Part shown: positions 25,024 to 34,312 of the stretch, piece after piece
Numbering within the stretch: position 1 is the first letter of the stretch
How the letters are laid out: each line of letters opens with the position of its first letter
Source of the DNA: an uncultured Gemmiger sp.
Lineage (GTDB): Bacteria; Bacillota; Clostridia; Oscillospirales; Ruminococcaceae
Reading direction: 5' to 3'
Length of the DNA stretch: 64,000 nt
NCBI GenBank assembly: GCA_944382785.1
Contig: CALWNO010000001.1
Coordinates: 1 to 64,000 of the forward strand
Translations under genes and position numbers: made by a program
Notes under the pieces: generated by a model
The model's input: the letters and a program-made list of their open reading frames with translations, nothing else
The model's database searches: none
Told to the model about the DNA's origin: nothing

Positions 25024-25950
25024 TCAACGATTGATAGACAGTGCCATGCGATGGTAGGTATGGCGTTCGCCACGGATGGCAATGGAGTATGCCAGAATGT
25101 TTTGCGGCAGTGCCATGCCAGGTACACCGGTATCTCCGATGTGGTGAAGGTCTGCCCCGGCCATCTTGCACCAGAGAGCAATCTGCCGGATGGTGGCGGT
25201 GTCGGCTCCCTCCTGAGAAGTTCCGATGGCGGTCATCAGCAAGGCACCGCGGCTGTGTACGTAATCGGCCAGTTCATGTACAGCGTCCACCGTAATACCG
25301 GGTACGGTCCCGGGAGCCGGAACCAGCACGATATCCGCACCGGCATCGATAAACTCCTGCGCATCCTGCAGTGTCATGATGGCGGCTCCGCTCTGGGAAA
25401 GGATTCCGGCACCGTGCATCTTGCCGGCAGCCAGGATCACGCGCTCCCCTGCTGCGGCTTTCATGCTGCGAAGCGCTTCCACAATAGCTTCATTGGCCAC
25501 ACCGTTGCCTGGATTGCCGGTGAGCAGAATCATATCCACTCCCATATCGGCGGCCCGGACAGCATTCTCGGCGGTGGCCAGACGACCGGCGGACATCTGC
25601 CACAGCGTACCGTCATTGGAGGCAGCCAGTTTGGGGTCCACCGGCTCCAGATTGATGCCGATCACACGGCCGGTCAGGCGCTTCAGTTCCCGAATGGTCT
25701 CTTCGGGGGCCACCTTCGGCAACGCGTGGATGATCGGTTCCTGAACGTCGAACATGTTCAGAAGCAGCACATCTGCCCCCAGGGCCGCCGCATACTCGGC
25801 ATTTGTCACATCGTTCAGCAAAGGCTGGGTAATTCCGATGGTTTCGCTGACCATAACCCGGCCCTCACAGCCGGCCATAGATTCCAGTAAGTCTGCCTTG
25901 GTAAAGGAGGACAGTTCACTGGCCGTGCAGTCCAGCAGACGTTTGACCAT
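25024..25950 (-). CDS. TIM-barrel protein of the DUF7916 type, function unknown
   Basis: 308 aa; a soluble alpha/beta-barrel judging by the alternation of strands such as RVMVSETIG, ADVLLLNMFD, RVIGINLEP, VDMILLTGNPGNG, RVILAAGKMHGAG, ADIVLVPAPGTVPGI, ALLMTAIGTSQEG, ADLHHIGDTGVPG. Relatives are often mislabelled as haloacid-dehalogenase-like or phosphonomutase-like proteins; the Gly-rich loops at the strand ends suit binding of a phosphate group. ATG 25950 has AGGAGG upstream and lies 1 nt after the stop of the SseB gene, so they are co-translated. Substrate not known. Confidence 0.7.
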   Translation of the reverse strand: MVKRLLDCTASELSSFTKADLLESMAGCEGRVMVSETIGITQPLLNDVTNAEYAAALGADVLLLNMFDVQEPIIHALPKVAPEETIRELKRLTGRVIGINLEPVDPKLAASNDGTLWQMSAGRLATAENAVRAADMGVDMILLTGNPGNGVANEAIVEALRSMKAAAGERVILAAGKMHGAGILSQSGAAIMTLQDAQEFIDAGADIVLVPAPGTVPGITVDAVHELADYVHSRGALLMTAIGTSQEGADTATIRQIALWCKMAGADLHHIGDTGVPGMALPQNILAYSIAIRGERHTYHRMALSINR

Positions 25951-25951
25951 C

Positions 25952-26860
25952 TCAGTCGTCCTCCTCATCCAGGTCAATCCGGCCTTTTCCGCGGACGTAG
26001 AAAGGTTCGCTGTCCCGCATTCCCTGCTGGCCGAGAGGCGTTTCGGACGTGGTGATATTCAGATTCATTTTTTTGGCTACATTTTCCGGTGAGGACATAA
26101 AGGGACGGGCTGCCCCGGCAATGTCGGCGAACAGCTTGTCATCCTTGGCGGAATCCAGAACCAGCAGATAATAGCGATCCGTATCATTGACCAGCATGAT
26201 CTGCAGATAGGCGGCCGCCACCCCCGGCTGCTGCGCAAACAAGTCACACAGCGGGTTCAGCAGTTCGTCCGGATAAACGGTAGGTTCAACAATGGTGATC
26301 TTATCACCGGGTTTGATCTGGGTCTGACGCAGCCCTGCCTTGGCGCGCAGAACAGCGGCATCGTGCTGCTTTTTGATGGAAGCTACCATCTTGGACTCAA
26401 AGCGCAGATTATCACCGAAGGGGTCCACCACAAAGCCGGCCACCTGTTCGTTCTGCTGCAGCATGCGGGCATAATCGTCAAAGCGCAGTGCGATGACCTG
26501 ATTGGCCACATTCTGCTGCCACTTGCGCAGTTCCACTTCGTTGGTGAAAGCGGGAAAGAAAGAGCGGCCATCCGTTGCTTTTACCAGCGAGAAGGTAATT
26601 TTGGTATCTTTGGGCATCTGGATTCTGCCATTGGCATCCGGTTTGGGCACCTCGCCGTTAAATTCCACCTTGGCCGGTGTCAGAAAGACGGCTCGGGTCA
26701 GCTGGTTGATCACAGCGTTAAGATTCTGGGGATTGTTCTCTTGCCGCAGCTTTTTGGCGGCGGCATTCAGCTCCGGGTTCGCTACCGGCTGTTTGGTTAC
26801 CGGATTCAGAATATGCCCGACAGGCGGTTTGGGCGCAGCGGGCTGGTTGCTTTTCTTCAT
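25952..26860 (-). CDS. SseB family protein
   Basis: 302 aa. Two SseB-type halves: about residues 45-165 with FLTPAKVEFNG, FFPAFTNEVELRKW and GFVVDPFGDNLRF, and a C-terminal SseB_C-like half (about 185-280) with GDKITIVEPTVYPDELLNPLCDLFAQQPGVAAAYLQIM. The N-terminus is proline-rich and disordered. SseB was linked to serine sensitivity in E. coli, but its molecular role is not settled. Co-transcribed with radA upstream (38 nt gap) and the TIM-barrel gene downstream. Confidence 0.8.
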   Translation of the reverse strand: MKKSNQPAAPKPPVGHILNPVTKQPVANPELNAAAKKLRQENNPQNLNAVINQLTRAVFLTPAKVEFNGEVPKPDANGRIQMPKDTKITFSLVKATDGRSFFPAFTNEVELRKWQQNVANQVIALRFDDYARMLQQNEQVAGFVVDPFGDNLRFESKMVASIKKQHDAAVLRAKAGLRQTQIKPGDKITIVEPTVYPDELLNPLCDLFAQQPGVAAAYLQIMLVNDTDRYYLLVLDSAKDDKLFADIAGAARPFMSSPENVAKKMNLNITTSETPLGQQGMRDSEPFYVRGKGRIDLDEEDD

Positions 26861-26898
26861 GGTATTCTCCTTTTTCTGTTCAATAAACCGCTTTGGGT

Positions 26899-28302
26899 TC
26901 AGTCCTTCAATTTGATGGCGTTGACGGCCTCCCGAAGATAGGAAACTCCTACCAGGCGCAGGCCGGGAAATTCACGTTGATCCAGCATCTTCATGTTGTG
27001 TTTGGGAATGATGGCGGTATCAAAGCCCACGCGCTGGGCTTCCCGCAGACGGGTCTCCAGGTGCGGTACACTGCGTACTTCCCCGCCCAGACCTACTTCT
27101 CCGATGGCAAGAGTCTTTTCTGCAATAGGCAGATCCAAAAGACTGGAAACCATGGCCAGACAGGCTGGCAGGTCACAGGCAGTTTCATCCAGCCGCAAGC
27201 CGCCCACCACATTGAGATAGACATCCTGATTGCCGAAGAAGTGTCCGGTACGCTTTTCCAGTACAGCCAGCAAAAGATACATGCGGTTATAATCAAAGCC
27301 GCTGGCTGTGCGCCGGGGACTGGGAAAGGAAGTTTTGGTCACAAGGGCCTGCAGCTCTCCCAGCACCGGGCGGGTGCCTTCCATGACACAGGCAACACAG
27401 GTGCCGCTGATGCCGATCGGTCGTCCTTCCAGCATGACCTGGGATGGATTTTCAATCTGTTCCAGGCCACGGCCGGTCATGTCGAACATACCGATTTCGT
27501 TGGTGGAACCGTAGCGGTTTTTCACGGCACGCAGGACGCGATACGGCAGGGTTTTGTCTCCCTCAAAATACAGCACCGTATCTACAATGTGTTCCATGAC
27601 TTTGGGGCCTGCAATGGCTCCGTCTTTATTGACGTGGCCCACAATGAAGGTGGGAATCTCATAGGTCTTGGCCACGTTGAGGAAGCGGGCCGTACTTTCC
27701 TTCACCTGGGAAACGGTGCCGGAAGAGGAGGCAATATCCGTGCAGCGCATGGTCTGGATGGAGTCAATGACCACCAGATCCGGCTTCATCTGTTCAATCA
27801 GGCCGCAGATCTCATCCACATCGCTTTCAGCTACCAGAGAGATATTGTCCTGAGGCACATTCAGTCGCACGGCCCGCAATTTGATCTGCCGGACCGACTC
27901 TTCGCCCGTCACATACAGCACCGAGCGGGTACGGGAAACCTCTCCGCAAAGCTGGAGCAAAATGGTGGATTTGCCGATGCCCGGTTCGCCGCCGATGAGA
28001 GTCACACTGCCAATGACGATTCCCCCGCCCAGCACGCGGTCCAGTTCCCCGATGCCGGTAATGATGCGGCTTTTTTCCTCGGTGGTGCTGACGCCGCTGA
28101 GTTTGAGCGGTTTCAGGCTGGTCTGGCCGGGGATGCGGGCCGGCGCGGCAGCTTTGCCGGAAGAACTCTTTGCCGGTTCTGCCACGACGTCCTCCGTCAT
28201 AGTGTTCCAGGCCCCGCAGGATGGGCAGCGGCCCAGCCAGCGGGGGCTGGTTTCCCCGCACTGGGTGCACACATAAATGGTTTTCAGTTTGTCTTTCGGC
28301 AT
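26899..28302 (-). CDS. radA: DNA repair protein RadA
   Basis: Helicase-like ATPase that extends heteroduplex during homologous recombination. 467 aa, usual length. Zinc finger CTQCGETSPRWLGRCPSC (residues ~11-30), RecA-like core with Walker A GGEPGIGKST and Walker B LVVIDSIQT, the RadA-specific KNRYGSTNEIG, and the C-terminal Lon-protease-like domain with VGGLRLDETACDLPACLAM. Leads a run of minus-strand genes radA-sseB-TIM barrel. Confidence 0.97.
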   Translation of the reverse strand: MPKDKLKTIYVCTQCGETSPRWLGRCPSCGAWNTMTEDVVAEPAKSSSGKAAAPARIPGQTSLKPLKLSGVSTTEEKSRIITGIGELDRVLGGGIVIGSVTLIGGEPGIGKSTILLQLCGEVSRTRSVLYVTGEESVRQIKLRAVRLNVPQDNISLVAESDVDEICGLIEQMKPDLVVIDSIQTMRCTDIASSSGTVSQVKESTARFLNVAKTYEIPTFIVGHVNKDGAIAGPKVMEHIVDTVLYFEGDKTLPYRVLRAVKNRYGSTNEIGMFDMTGRGLEQIENPSQVMLEGRPIGISGTCVACVMEGTRPVLGELQALVTKTSFPSPRRTASGFDYNRMYLLLAVLEKRTGHFFGNQDVYLNVVGGLRLDETACDLPACLAMVSSLLDLPIAEKTLAIGEVGLGGEVRSVPHLETRLREAQRVGFDTAIIPKHNMKMLDQREFPGLRLVGVSYLREAVNAIKLKD

Positions 28303-28395
28303 GACGTGCCCTCCCCTGTTGTATCCCGTTTATTATAGCCCAAAACAGGCATGGGAGCAAGGGGAGATGCTAAAGGGGTACTATAAACCTCCCGG

Positions 28396-28776
28396 CTATT
28401 TTGCCGCGGAAAAGTTGTAGGCTTCCTCCACCCATGTCATCAGCTCATCGTCAATTTCCTCCGGTCCGGAAATCAGGATATGGTGGGTCCAGCGGCCGGG
28501 ATAGGCCTCTACGGCGGCGTCGATGCGGGGAGATTCCACTCTGCGAGGCAGGCCGAAGGTAATCACGATGTACACCGGCGGACGCTGGGCCGCCTTGCGT
28601 ACTTTTAGGAAGGATACACAGGCAAAAACATACCGGTTGGAGTAGGTAATCTGGGTCTTTTGCACCCGTATGGTATACTGCCCAACCGTCCGGGCCAATC
28701 GGCCTTCAAAGGCTTCCCAAAGCGGCAGAGCGGCGGGATTTTTATCAAAGAAAAACAGGATATCCGGGTCTGGCAT
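28396..28776 (-). CDS. DUF5655-like protein
   Basis: 126 aa, soluble. The core RVQKTQITYSNRYVFACVSFLKV and the later WTHHILISGPEEIDDELMTWVEEAYNFS fit the DUF5655 family (YdhG-like fold), of unknown function. ATG 28776 has GGAGGAAG eight nt upstream; an earlier in-frame ATG at 28806 falls within the tyrS terminator. Transcribed in the same direction as tyrS upstream, beyond its terminator. Confidence 0.7.
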   Translation of the reverse strand: MPDPDILFFFDKNPAALPLWEAFEGRLARTVGQYTIRVQKTQITYSNRYVFACVSFLKVRKAAQRPPVYIVITFGLPRRVESPRIDAAVEAYPGRWTHHILISGPEEIDDELMTWVEEAYNFSAAK

Positions 28777-28804
28777 AAAGACTTCCTCCGTTCGCATGGC
28801 ACAC

Positions 28805-28836
28805 AAAAGCCGTTCCGCAAAAATACGGAACGGCTC
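28805..28836 (-). terminator. Terminator after tyrS
   Basis: AGCCGTTCCG / CGGAACGGCT with an 8-nt loop, followed on the minus strand by TTTTG. Confidence 0.85.
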
Positions 28837-28871
28837 ATACCAGGGGAAACCAACCGTTCCGTTATGAACGA

Positions 28872-30092
28872 TTACAGCATCACCTTATGATACACTTTCT
28901 TGCCCTTTTTGATCACCACACCGGCTTTCAGGGCATCCACAGACAGCGCCGTAGAAGGATCGGTGACCTTCTCGCCATCCAGCAGAACGCCGCCCTGCTG
29001 CACCAGCTGGCGGGCTTCCCGGTTGGAGGAGCACAGTCCGGCGGCCACCATGGCAGCCAGCAGACCCACCTTGCCGTCCTTCACAAGGGCGGCATCCAGC
29101 ACGGTGGAGGGCATATGCTCCTGGTCAGCGGCACCGCTGAACAGGCCGCGGGCGGTTTCCTGGGCCTTGGTGGCTTCCTCTTCACCGTGGACCATCTTGG
29201 TCAGTTCAAAAGCCAGGATCTCCTTGGCCTTGTTCAGCTGTTCACCCTGCCAGTGGTCCATCTCGTCGATCTGCTCCAGGGGCAGGAAGGTCAGCATGCG
29301 GATGCATTTGAGCACGTCGGCGTCGCCCACGTTGCGCCAGTACTGATAGAATTCAAAGGGACTGGTCTTGTTGGGGTCGAGCCAGACGGCGTTGCCGGCA
29401 GTCTTGCCCATCTTTTTGCCCTGGGAGTCGGTGAGCAGAGTGATGGTCATGGCGTAGGCGTCTTTGCCCAGCTTGCGGCGGATAAGCTCGGTGCCGCCCA
29501 GCATGTTGGACCACTGATCATCGCCGCCGAACTGCATGTTGCAGCCGTAATGCTGGAACAGATGATAGAAGTCGTAGCTCTGCATGATCATGTAGTTGAA
29601 TTCCAGGAAGGAGAGCCCCTTCTCCATGCGCTGCTTGTAGCATTCGGCACGGAGCATATTGTTCACGCTGAAGCAGGCTCCAACCTCACGCAGCAGTTCC
29701 ACATAGTTCAGATTCAGCAGCCATTCGGCGTTGTTCAGCATCAGGGCTTTGCCTTCCCCGAACTCAATGAACCGCTCCATCTGCCGTTTGAAACAATCGG
29801 CGTTGTGAGCAATGTCCTCCATGGTCAGCATCTTGCGCATATCGGTACGGCCGGAAGGGTCACCGATCATGGTGGTACCGCCGCCGATCAGGGCGATGGG
29901 CTTGTTGCCTGCCATCTGCAGCCGCTTCATCAGGGTCAGGGCCATGAAGTGGCCGGCGGTCAGGCTGTCGGCAGTGCAGTCGAAGCCGATGTAGAAAGTA
30001 GCCTTGCCGTTGTTGATGAGGTCACGGATCTCATCTTCGTCCGTGACCTGCGCAATGAGGCCGCGGGCTTTCAGTTCTTCGTAAATGGTCAT
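28872..30092 (-). CDS. tyrS: Tyrosyl-tRNA synthetase
   Basis: Charges tRNA-Tyr. 406 aa. Class I features: FYIGFDCTADSLTAGHFMAL (HIGH region in the HxGH-variant form TAGH), the tyrosine pocket with YMIMQSYDFYHL, the KMSKS-equivalent GKKMGKTAGNAVWLD, and the C-terminal S4 domain (LVQQGGVLLDGEKV). It is of the TyrRS type with KMxK motif. Preceded by a T-box leader with a tyrosine specifier, so expression rises when uncharged tRNA-Tyr accumulates. Confidence 0.97.
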   Translation of the reverse strand: MTIYEELKARGLIAQVTDEDEIRDLINNGKATFYIGFDCTADSLTAGHFMALTLMKRLQMAGNKPIALIGGGTTMIGDPSGRTDMRKMLTMEDIAHNADCFKRQMERFIEFGEGKALMLNNAEWLLNLNYVELLREVGACFSVNNMLRAECYKQRMEKGLSFLEFNYMIMQSYDFYHLFQHYGCNMQFGGDDQWSNMLGGTELIRRKLGKDAYAMTITLLTDSQGKKMGKTAGNAVWLDPNKTSPFEFYQYWRNVGDADVLKCIRMLTFLPLEQIDEMDHWQGEQLNKAKEILAFELTKMVHGEEEATKAQETARGLFSGAADQEHMPSTVLDAALVKDGKVGLLAAMVAAGLCSSNREARQLVQQGGVLLDGEKVTDPSTALSVDALKAGVVIKKGKKVYHKVML

Positions 30093-30133
30093 GAGTCAAA
30101 ACCTCCCGTTGTTGTGCGGCAAGAGCGCAAATA

Positions 30134-30430
30134 AAAACGCCCCTGCCAAATCTGAATTTGGCAGAGGGCGATGAATACGCGGTACCACCTCTGTTCGCCC
30201 GTGCCTCACGGCAGCGGGCCTTCGCGGGTGCGGAGCGGCAAGTGTGGCCGGACGACACCCCAAACGCTGTAACGTGCGCACACGGCACAGCCTACTGCCG
30301 CAACAAAGCGGGTTCAGCCTGCTGCTCCGGGATGTATTCCCTGCCGGTCCTGTCAGCTTCTTGCACCAACCGAAGCCTCTCTGACACAGAACGTGGCGGG
30401 TACTGGTTCCCATCAACGCATTTGAACATG
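30134..30430 (-). promoter_or_regulatory. T-box riboswitch (tyrosine) upstream of tyrS
   Basis: Read on the minus strand: stem I with specifier TAC (30336-30334, inside GAATACATC), the conserved T-box core GAGGTGGTACCGCG (about 30179-30192) and then the terminator CGCCCTCTGCCAAAT / ATTTGGCAGGGGCG with TTTTT (30134-30172). Uncharged tRNA-Tyr would stabilise the antiterminator. Confidence 0.93.
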
Positions 30431-30434
30431 ATTT

Positions 30435-30463
30435 ACCCTATCACAACCGGCATCAAAAGTCAA
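30435..30463 (-). promoter_or_regulatory. Promoter of the tyrS T-box transcript
   Basis: Minus strand TTGACT-17 nt-TAGGGT immediately upstream of the leader. Confidence 0.65.
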
Positions 30464-30471
30464 GTCCCCGT

Positions 30472-32139
30472 TCAGCGGGACCGCTCAATGAGCTCCCGGG
30501 CACTGGCGAGACTCAACTCGGAAACCTTATCTCCGGAGATCATGTTGGCCAATACGCGGACGCGGCCGTCCATATCCAGGGTATGGATCTCGGTGAAGGT
30601 ACGGCCGTCCCGCACATTCTTTTGAATCAACAGCTGGTTGTCCGCAAAGGCGGCTACCTGCGGAGTATGGGTGATGCACAGTACCTGGTGACCGCTGGCT
30701 GTCTGATGCAGCAGCTGCCCAATACGGCCTGCGGCAAGACCGGAAACCCCGGTATCAATTTCATCGTAAATGACGGTGGGCAAAGCATCCCTGTCTGCCA
30801 GGGCGCTCTTGAATGCCAGCATGATACGGGACAGCTCACCGCCGGAGGCAATTTTGGCCATGGGCTTGGGTTCCTCACCGGGGTTGGTGGAAATCAGAAA
30901 TTCCACCTGATCCTGTCCATGGGAGGAAAGGGGGCCTTTGGCGTGGCGCAGAGCAAAGCGGATGCCGGGCATATTCAGAAATTCCAGAGCCTGTTTCATC
31001 TGGCGGTTCATGGCGGTGAACCCTTTCAAACGACTCTGGGTCAAGGCTTCCGCCGCTTCTTTGGCTTGCCGGTACAGTGTCTGGGTCTGGGCCTTGTACT
31101 CGGCAATCTTCTCATCGGAAGTCTGGATAGTCTCCAGCTCCTGCTCATCGGCCTCACAGCGGGCCAGCAGGTCTTCCACCTCCAGGCCGTACCGCTTTTT
31201 CAGGCGGTAAATGGTATCCAGACGGCTTTCGATCTGATCCAGTTCCCCGGCGTCGAAATCATAAGCGTCCAGCCGATCGGCCAGATCGGTGGCCAGTTCC
31301 CGGGCGTTATAATACAGCTCGCTGAGTCGCTCTGCCAAAGGCGCCAGGCTTTCATCCAGACGGGCGCTCTGCTGCAGGCCGCCCACCGCTTCTCCCAGCA
31401 GATCGGCGGCACCCACGCTTTCGTCGGAGTCATCCCCGGACAGCGCCCCATGGGCACCGCTCAGTCCTTCCAGAATGCTTTGGGCGTGAGTGATGATGGT
31501 TCGGCGCTCTTCCAGCGTCTTTTCCTCCCCAACGGAAAGCCCGGCAGCCCGGATTTCCTCTATCTCGGTGGTAAGCTGGTCCATGCGCTGCTGTTTGCTG
31601 GCTTCCCCAGCCTGCAGGGCGTCCAACCGACGTTTGACTTCCACCAGTTTGCGGTACTGGGCATAATATGTCTGAAACAGATCCTGGTTGTGGGCATATT
31701 GGTCCAGAAGCCCCAGATGAGTGGCCGGGTTGGTCAGGCTCTGACTGTCATGCTGACCATGAATGCTTAACAGCCCTGCCGAGATATCCCGCACCACCGC
31801 AGCGGTGGCGGGCATGCCGTTGACCCGACAAGCACCCTTGCCGTCGGCGCTGATCTCCCGGTACAGCAGCAGATCGTCCGCGTCTTCATAACCGAACTTT
31901 TCCAGCTGTTTGTGGACCGAAGCCGGAATCTGCTCAAAGGTGGCCCAAATGGCAGCCTTCTGGGCGCCGCTGCGTACCAGCTCCCGGGAAGTGCGATTTC
32001 CCAGAATGGCATTGATGGAGTCGATCAGGATGGATTTGCCGGCGCCGGTCTCACCTGTCAGCACATTGAGGCCGGGGGTAAAACGAACCTCGGCTTTTTC
32101 GATGACCGCCACATTTTCAATTTTCAGTTGTGCCAGCAT
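30472..32139 (-). CDS. recN: DNA repair protein RecN
   Basis: SMC-like ATPase acting early in double-strand break repair. 555 aa. Walker A GETGAGKSILID near residue 35, long central coiled coil (about 155-370, Glu/Gln/Arg-rich), signature SGGELSRIMLAFKSAL and Walker B PTVIYDEIDTGVSG near the C-terminus. Follows argR with a 19-nt gap, an arrangement seen widely in Firmicutes (argR-recN). Confidence 0.97.
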   Translation of the reverse strand: MLAQLKIENVAVIEKAEVRFTPGLNVLTGETGAGKSILIDSINAILGNRTSRELVRSGAQKAAIWATFEQIPASVHKQLEKFGYEDADDLLLYREISADGKGACRVNGMPATAAVVRDISAGLLSIHGQHDSQSLTNPATHLGLLDQYAHNQDLFQTYYAQYRKLVEVKRRLDALQAGEASKQQRMDQLTTEIEEIRAAGLSVGEEKTLEERRTIITHAQSILEGLSGAHGALSGDDSDESVGAADLLGEAVGGLQQSARLDESLAPLAERLSELYYNARELATDLADRLDAYDFDAGELDQIESRLDTIYRLKKRYGLEVEDLLARCEADEQELETIQTSDEKIAEYKAQTQTLYRQAKEAAEALTQSRLKGFTAMNRQMKQALEFLNMPGIRFALRHAKGPLSSHGQDQVEFLISTNPGEEPKPMAKIASGGELSRIMLAFKSALADRDALPTVIYDEIDTGVSGLAAGRIGQLLHQTASGHQVLCITHTPQVAAFADNQLLIQKNVRDGRTFTEIHTLDMDGRVRVLANMISGDKVSELSLASARELIERSR

Positions 32140-32158
32140 GTGGACACTCCCCTTTTGC

Positions 32159-32623
32159 TCAAGTGCGATGTGCGGTGTACTGCTGAAGCTGACGGCAGAT
32201 GTCGGCGGCGGCTTCTTCCGAGCGCATCAGAATAAAGAAGGTGTCGTCCCCGGAAAGGGTACCCACTACTTTGTCCCAGGTGCGGGAGTCAAACACTTCA
32301 CAAGCAGCGTTGGCCATGCCGGAGAAGCACTTGACCAGAACCATATGTCCGGCATAGTCTACCCCAATGACCGATTCCCGGAAGATGGTTTCAAACCGAC
32401 TGGCCGAATGGGCTGTCTTTCCGTTTCCGGTGGCAGCCATGTAGCGGTAGGTCCCGTCGCCGGAGGCCGTCTTGATGAGCCGCAGCTCCCGGATATCCCG
32501 CGATACGGTGGCCTGGGTCACATCAAATCCTTCCCGGCGCAGATGTGCCAGCAGATCTTCCTGCCGGTCAATGGGATATTTTTCAATCAGATGCAAAATA
32601 GCCTGATGGCGTGCACTTTTCAT
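32159..32623 (-). CDS. argR: Arginine repressor, ArgR/AhrC family
   Basis: 154 aa. N-terminal winged helix (about 1-65) with DVTQATVSRDIRELRLIK, a linker, and a C-terminal hexamerisation/arginine-binding domain with VLVKCFSGMANAACEVFD and VVGTLSGDDTFFILM (GDDT is the arginine-binding Asp pair). Represses arginine synthesis when arginine is bound. Lies between nadK and recN, the standard tlyA-nadK-argR-recN order. Confidence 0.96.
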   Translation of the reverse strand: MKSARHQAILHLIEKYPIDRQEDLLAHLRREGFDVTQATVSRDIRELRLIKTASGDGTYRYMAATGNGKTAHSASRFETIFRESVIGVDYAGHMVLVKCFSGMANAACEVFDSRTWDKVVGTLSGDDTFFILMRSEEAAADICRQLQQYTAHRT

Positions 32624-32633
32624 AGTATTGGGC

Positions 32634-33479
32634 TCATCTCCTCATCAGCTTGGTTTCAATGGCGCGGAACTGCTCTTCCCGGCTGAATTCAATCAGACCG
32701 AGCTTCTGTGGGGCCGTGCGGATCTCGATGGCGGCACCGGGCGTGAGCAGGCATGGTGCCTGACTGTCGGCGCAAACGGTAGCGGTGGAACGGTTTTGCT
32801 CTTCTACCAGAATCCGAAGCGTCCGACCTGCGGAGAAAACAATGGGGGCGTTGCGGACACCGTGGGCACAGATAGGCGTAAGTACCATGACCGGAGCCTC
32901 GGCATCCAGAATTGGTCCTCCTGCGGAAAAAGAGTAGGCGGTGGACCCGGTAGGGGTAGCAGCAATCAAGCCATCCCCGCGGAACCGGCTGACCGCTACA
33001 CCGTCGCAGTACACGGTAAAATCGGAGGGATGCAGCCGGGATGTACCAAACACAACAACGTCATTCATGGCAATCTTCTGCCACTGTCCGTCAGAGGTTC
33101 GGGCGGTCAGCAACGTTCGGGAGACCACTGAAAAATTTCCCGCAGCCAGGCGGGCCAGCTTCTCCGGCAGCTCGTTGACTTCACAGGTGGCCAGAAAACC
33201 GGTCCGGCCCAGGTTTACCCCCAAAACAGGCTTGCCAGCCTTCAGGCAAAAAGGGGCCGCCTGCAACAAAGTGCCGTCACCGCCGACGGTCAGCACCTGG
33301 TCGGCGGTGGCAAAGGCTTCTGCCTGCGGCAGAAACCGGACCGGCATCTTACCCAAGTCCGACTGAAGCTCGGGCAAAGCCAACAGCTCCACGGCGAGAC
33401 CGTGCAGCAGCCGTGCCGCCCGCTTGGTTACGGTCAGTTTGGGGTCTTTTGTGGGATTGGAGTACAGAAGCACTGCCAT
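32634..33479 (-). CDS. nadK: NAD kinase
   Basis: Phosphorylates NAD to NADP. 281 aa. GGDGTLLQAA (the GGDG motif), LGRTGFLATCEVNEL, and STAYSFSAGGPI with the catalytic-site glycine loop are present. The ATG at 33479 with AGGA upstream is preferred; an upstream TTG at 33497 overlaps the tlyA stop. Cytoplasmic. Confidence 0.96.
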   Translation of the reverse strand: MAVLLYSNPTKDPKLTVTKRAARLLHGLAVELLALPELQSDLGKMPVRFLPQAEAFATADQVLTVGGDGTLLQAAPFCLKAGKPVLGVNLGRTGFLATCEVNELPEKLARLAAGNFSVVSRTLLTARTSDGQWQKIAMNDVVVFGTSRLHPSDFTVYCDGVAVSRFRGDGLIAATPTGSTAYSFSAGGPILDAEAPVMVLTPICAHGVRNAPIVFSAGRTLRILVEEQNRSTATVCADSQAPCLLTPGAAIEIRTAPQKLGLIEFSREEQFRAIETKLMRR

Positions 33480-33493
33480 TTTCGTATCCTCAT

Positions 33494-34312
33494 TCAATGA
33501 AGGTTGGGGGCCTTGTCCAGAGCTTCGTGGGCGGCTGCCACCGTCTGTTCGATCATCCCCTCCGGCAGGGGCTTGGGGTCCGGATCATGGCGCACAAAAA
33601 GTAAAAACTCTATGTTGCCTTCCGGTCCCTTGATGGGCGAAAAATCCAACCCGGCCGCGGTGAAGTGGTTTTGCAGGGCATATTCCTGGGCCATACGCAG
33701 CACTTCCCGATGGGTTTCGGGTTCCCGCACAACCCCTTTCTTGCCAACTTTTTCCCGTCCTGCCTCAAACTGGGGCTTGACCAGGCAGACCCCGCAGGCA
33801 TCCGAAGTGCAGATGGCATCGGCAACCGGGAAAATATGTTTCAAGGAAATAAACGAAACATCCACACTGAAAAACGCAATAGGTTCCGCCAGATCGGCAG
33901 GGGTCACATTGCGGATGTTGGTGCGCTCCATGTTGACCACACGGGCGTCGGTGCGAAGGCTCCAGGCCAGCTGGCCATATCCCACGTCCACCGCGTACAC
34001 CTTGACGGCGCCGTTTTTCAGCATGCAGTCGGTAAAACCGCCGGTAGAGGCCCCGATGTCCATACACACCTTGTTGTCCGGGTGCATGGGAAACACCTTC
34101 ATGGCTTTTTCCAGTTTCAGGCCGCCGCGGCTGACATAGCCAATGTCGTGCCCACGCACCTCCACCTTGGCACCTTCCTTGATCATTTCGCCGGCTTTAT
34201 CCACCTTTTGCTCATCCACAAAGACAATGCCGGACATAATCAGCGCCTTGGCTCGTTCCCGGCTTTGGGCATAGCCGTTTTGACAAAGATATTGATCGAG
34301 ACGAATTTTCAA
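33494..34312 (-). CDS. tlyA: TlyA family rRNA methyltransferase
   Basis: 272 aa. N-terminal S4 domain (about 1-62, RLDQYLCQNGYAQSRERAKALI), then an FtsJ-like Rossmann methyltransferase with CMDIGASTGGFTDCML (SAM site) and YAVDVGYGQLAWSLR. TlyA proteins 2'-O-methylate rRNA; the name hemolysin is historical. Start overlaps the dxs stop by 4 nt (ATGA). Confidence 0.94.
   Translation of the reverse strand: MKIRLDQYLCQNGYAQSRERAKALIMSGIVFVDEQKVDKAGEMIKEGAKVEVRGHDIGYVSRGGLKLEKAMKVFPMHPDNKVCMDIGASTGGFTDCMLKNGAVKVYAVDVGYGQLAWSLRTDARVVNMERTNIRNVTPADLAEPIAFFSVDVSFISLKHIFPVADAICTSDACGVCLVKPQFEAGREKVGKKGVVREPETHREVLRMAQEYALQNHFTAAGLDFSPIKGPEGNIEFLLFVRHDPDPKPLPEGMIEQTVAAAHEALDKAPNLH

Noticed and set aside
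28887..30134. Long open frame antisense to tyrS
   Set aside because: Shadow frame; it would also run into the T-box leader.
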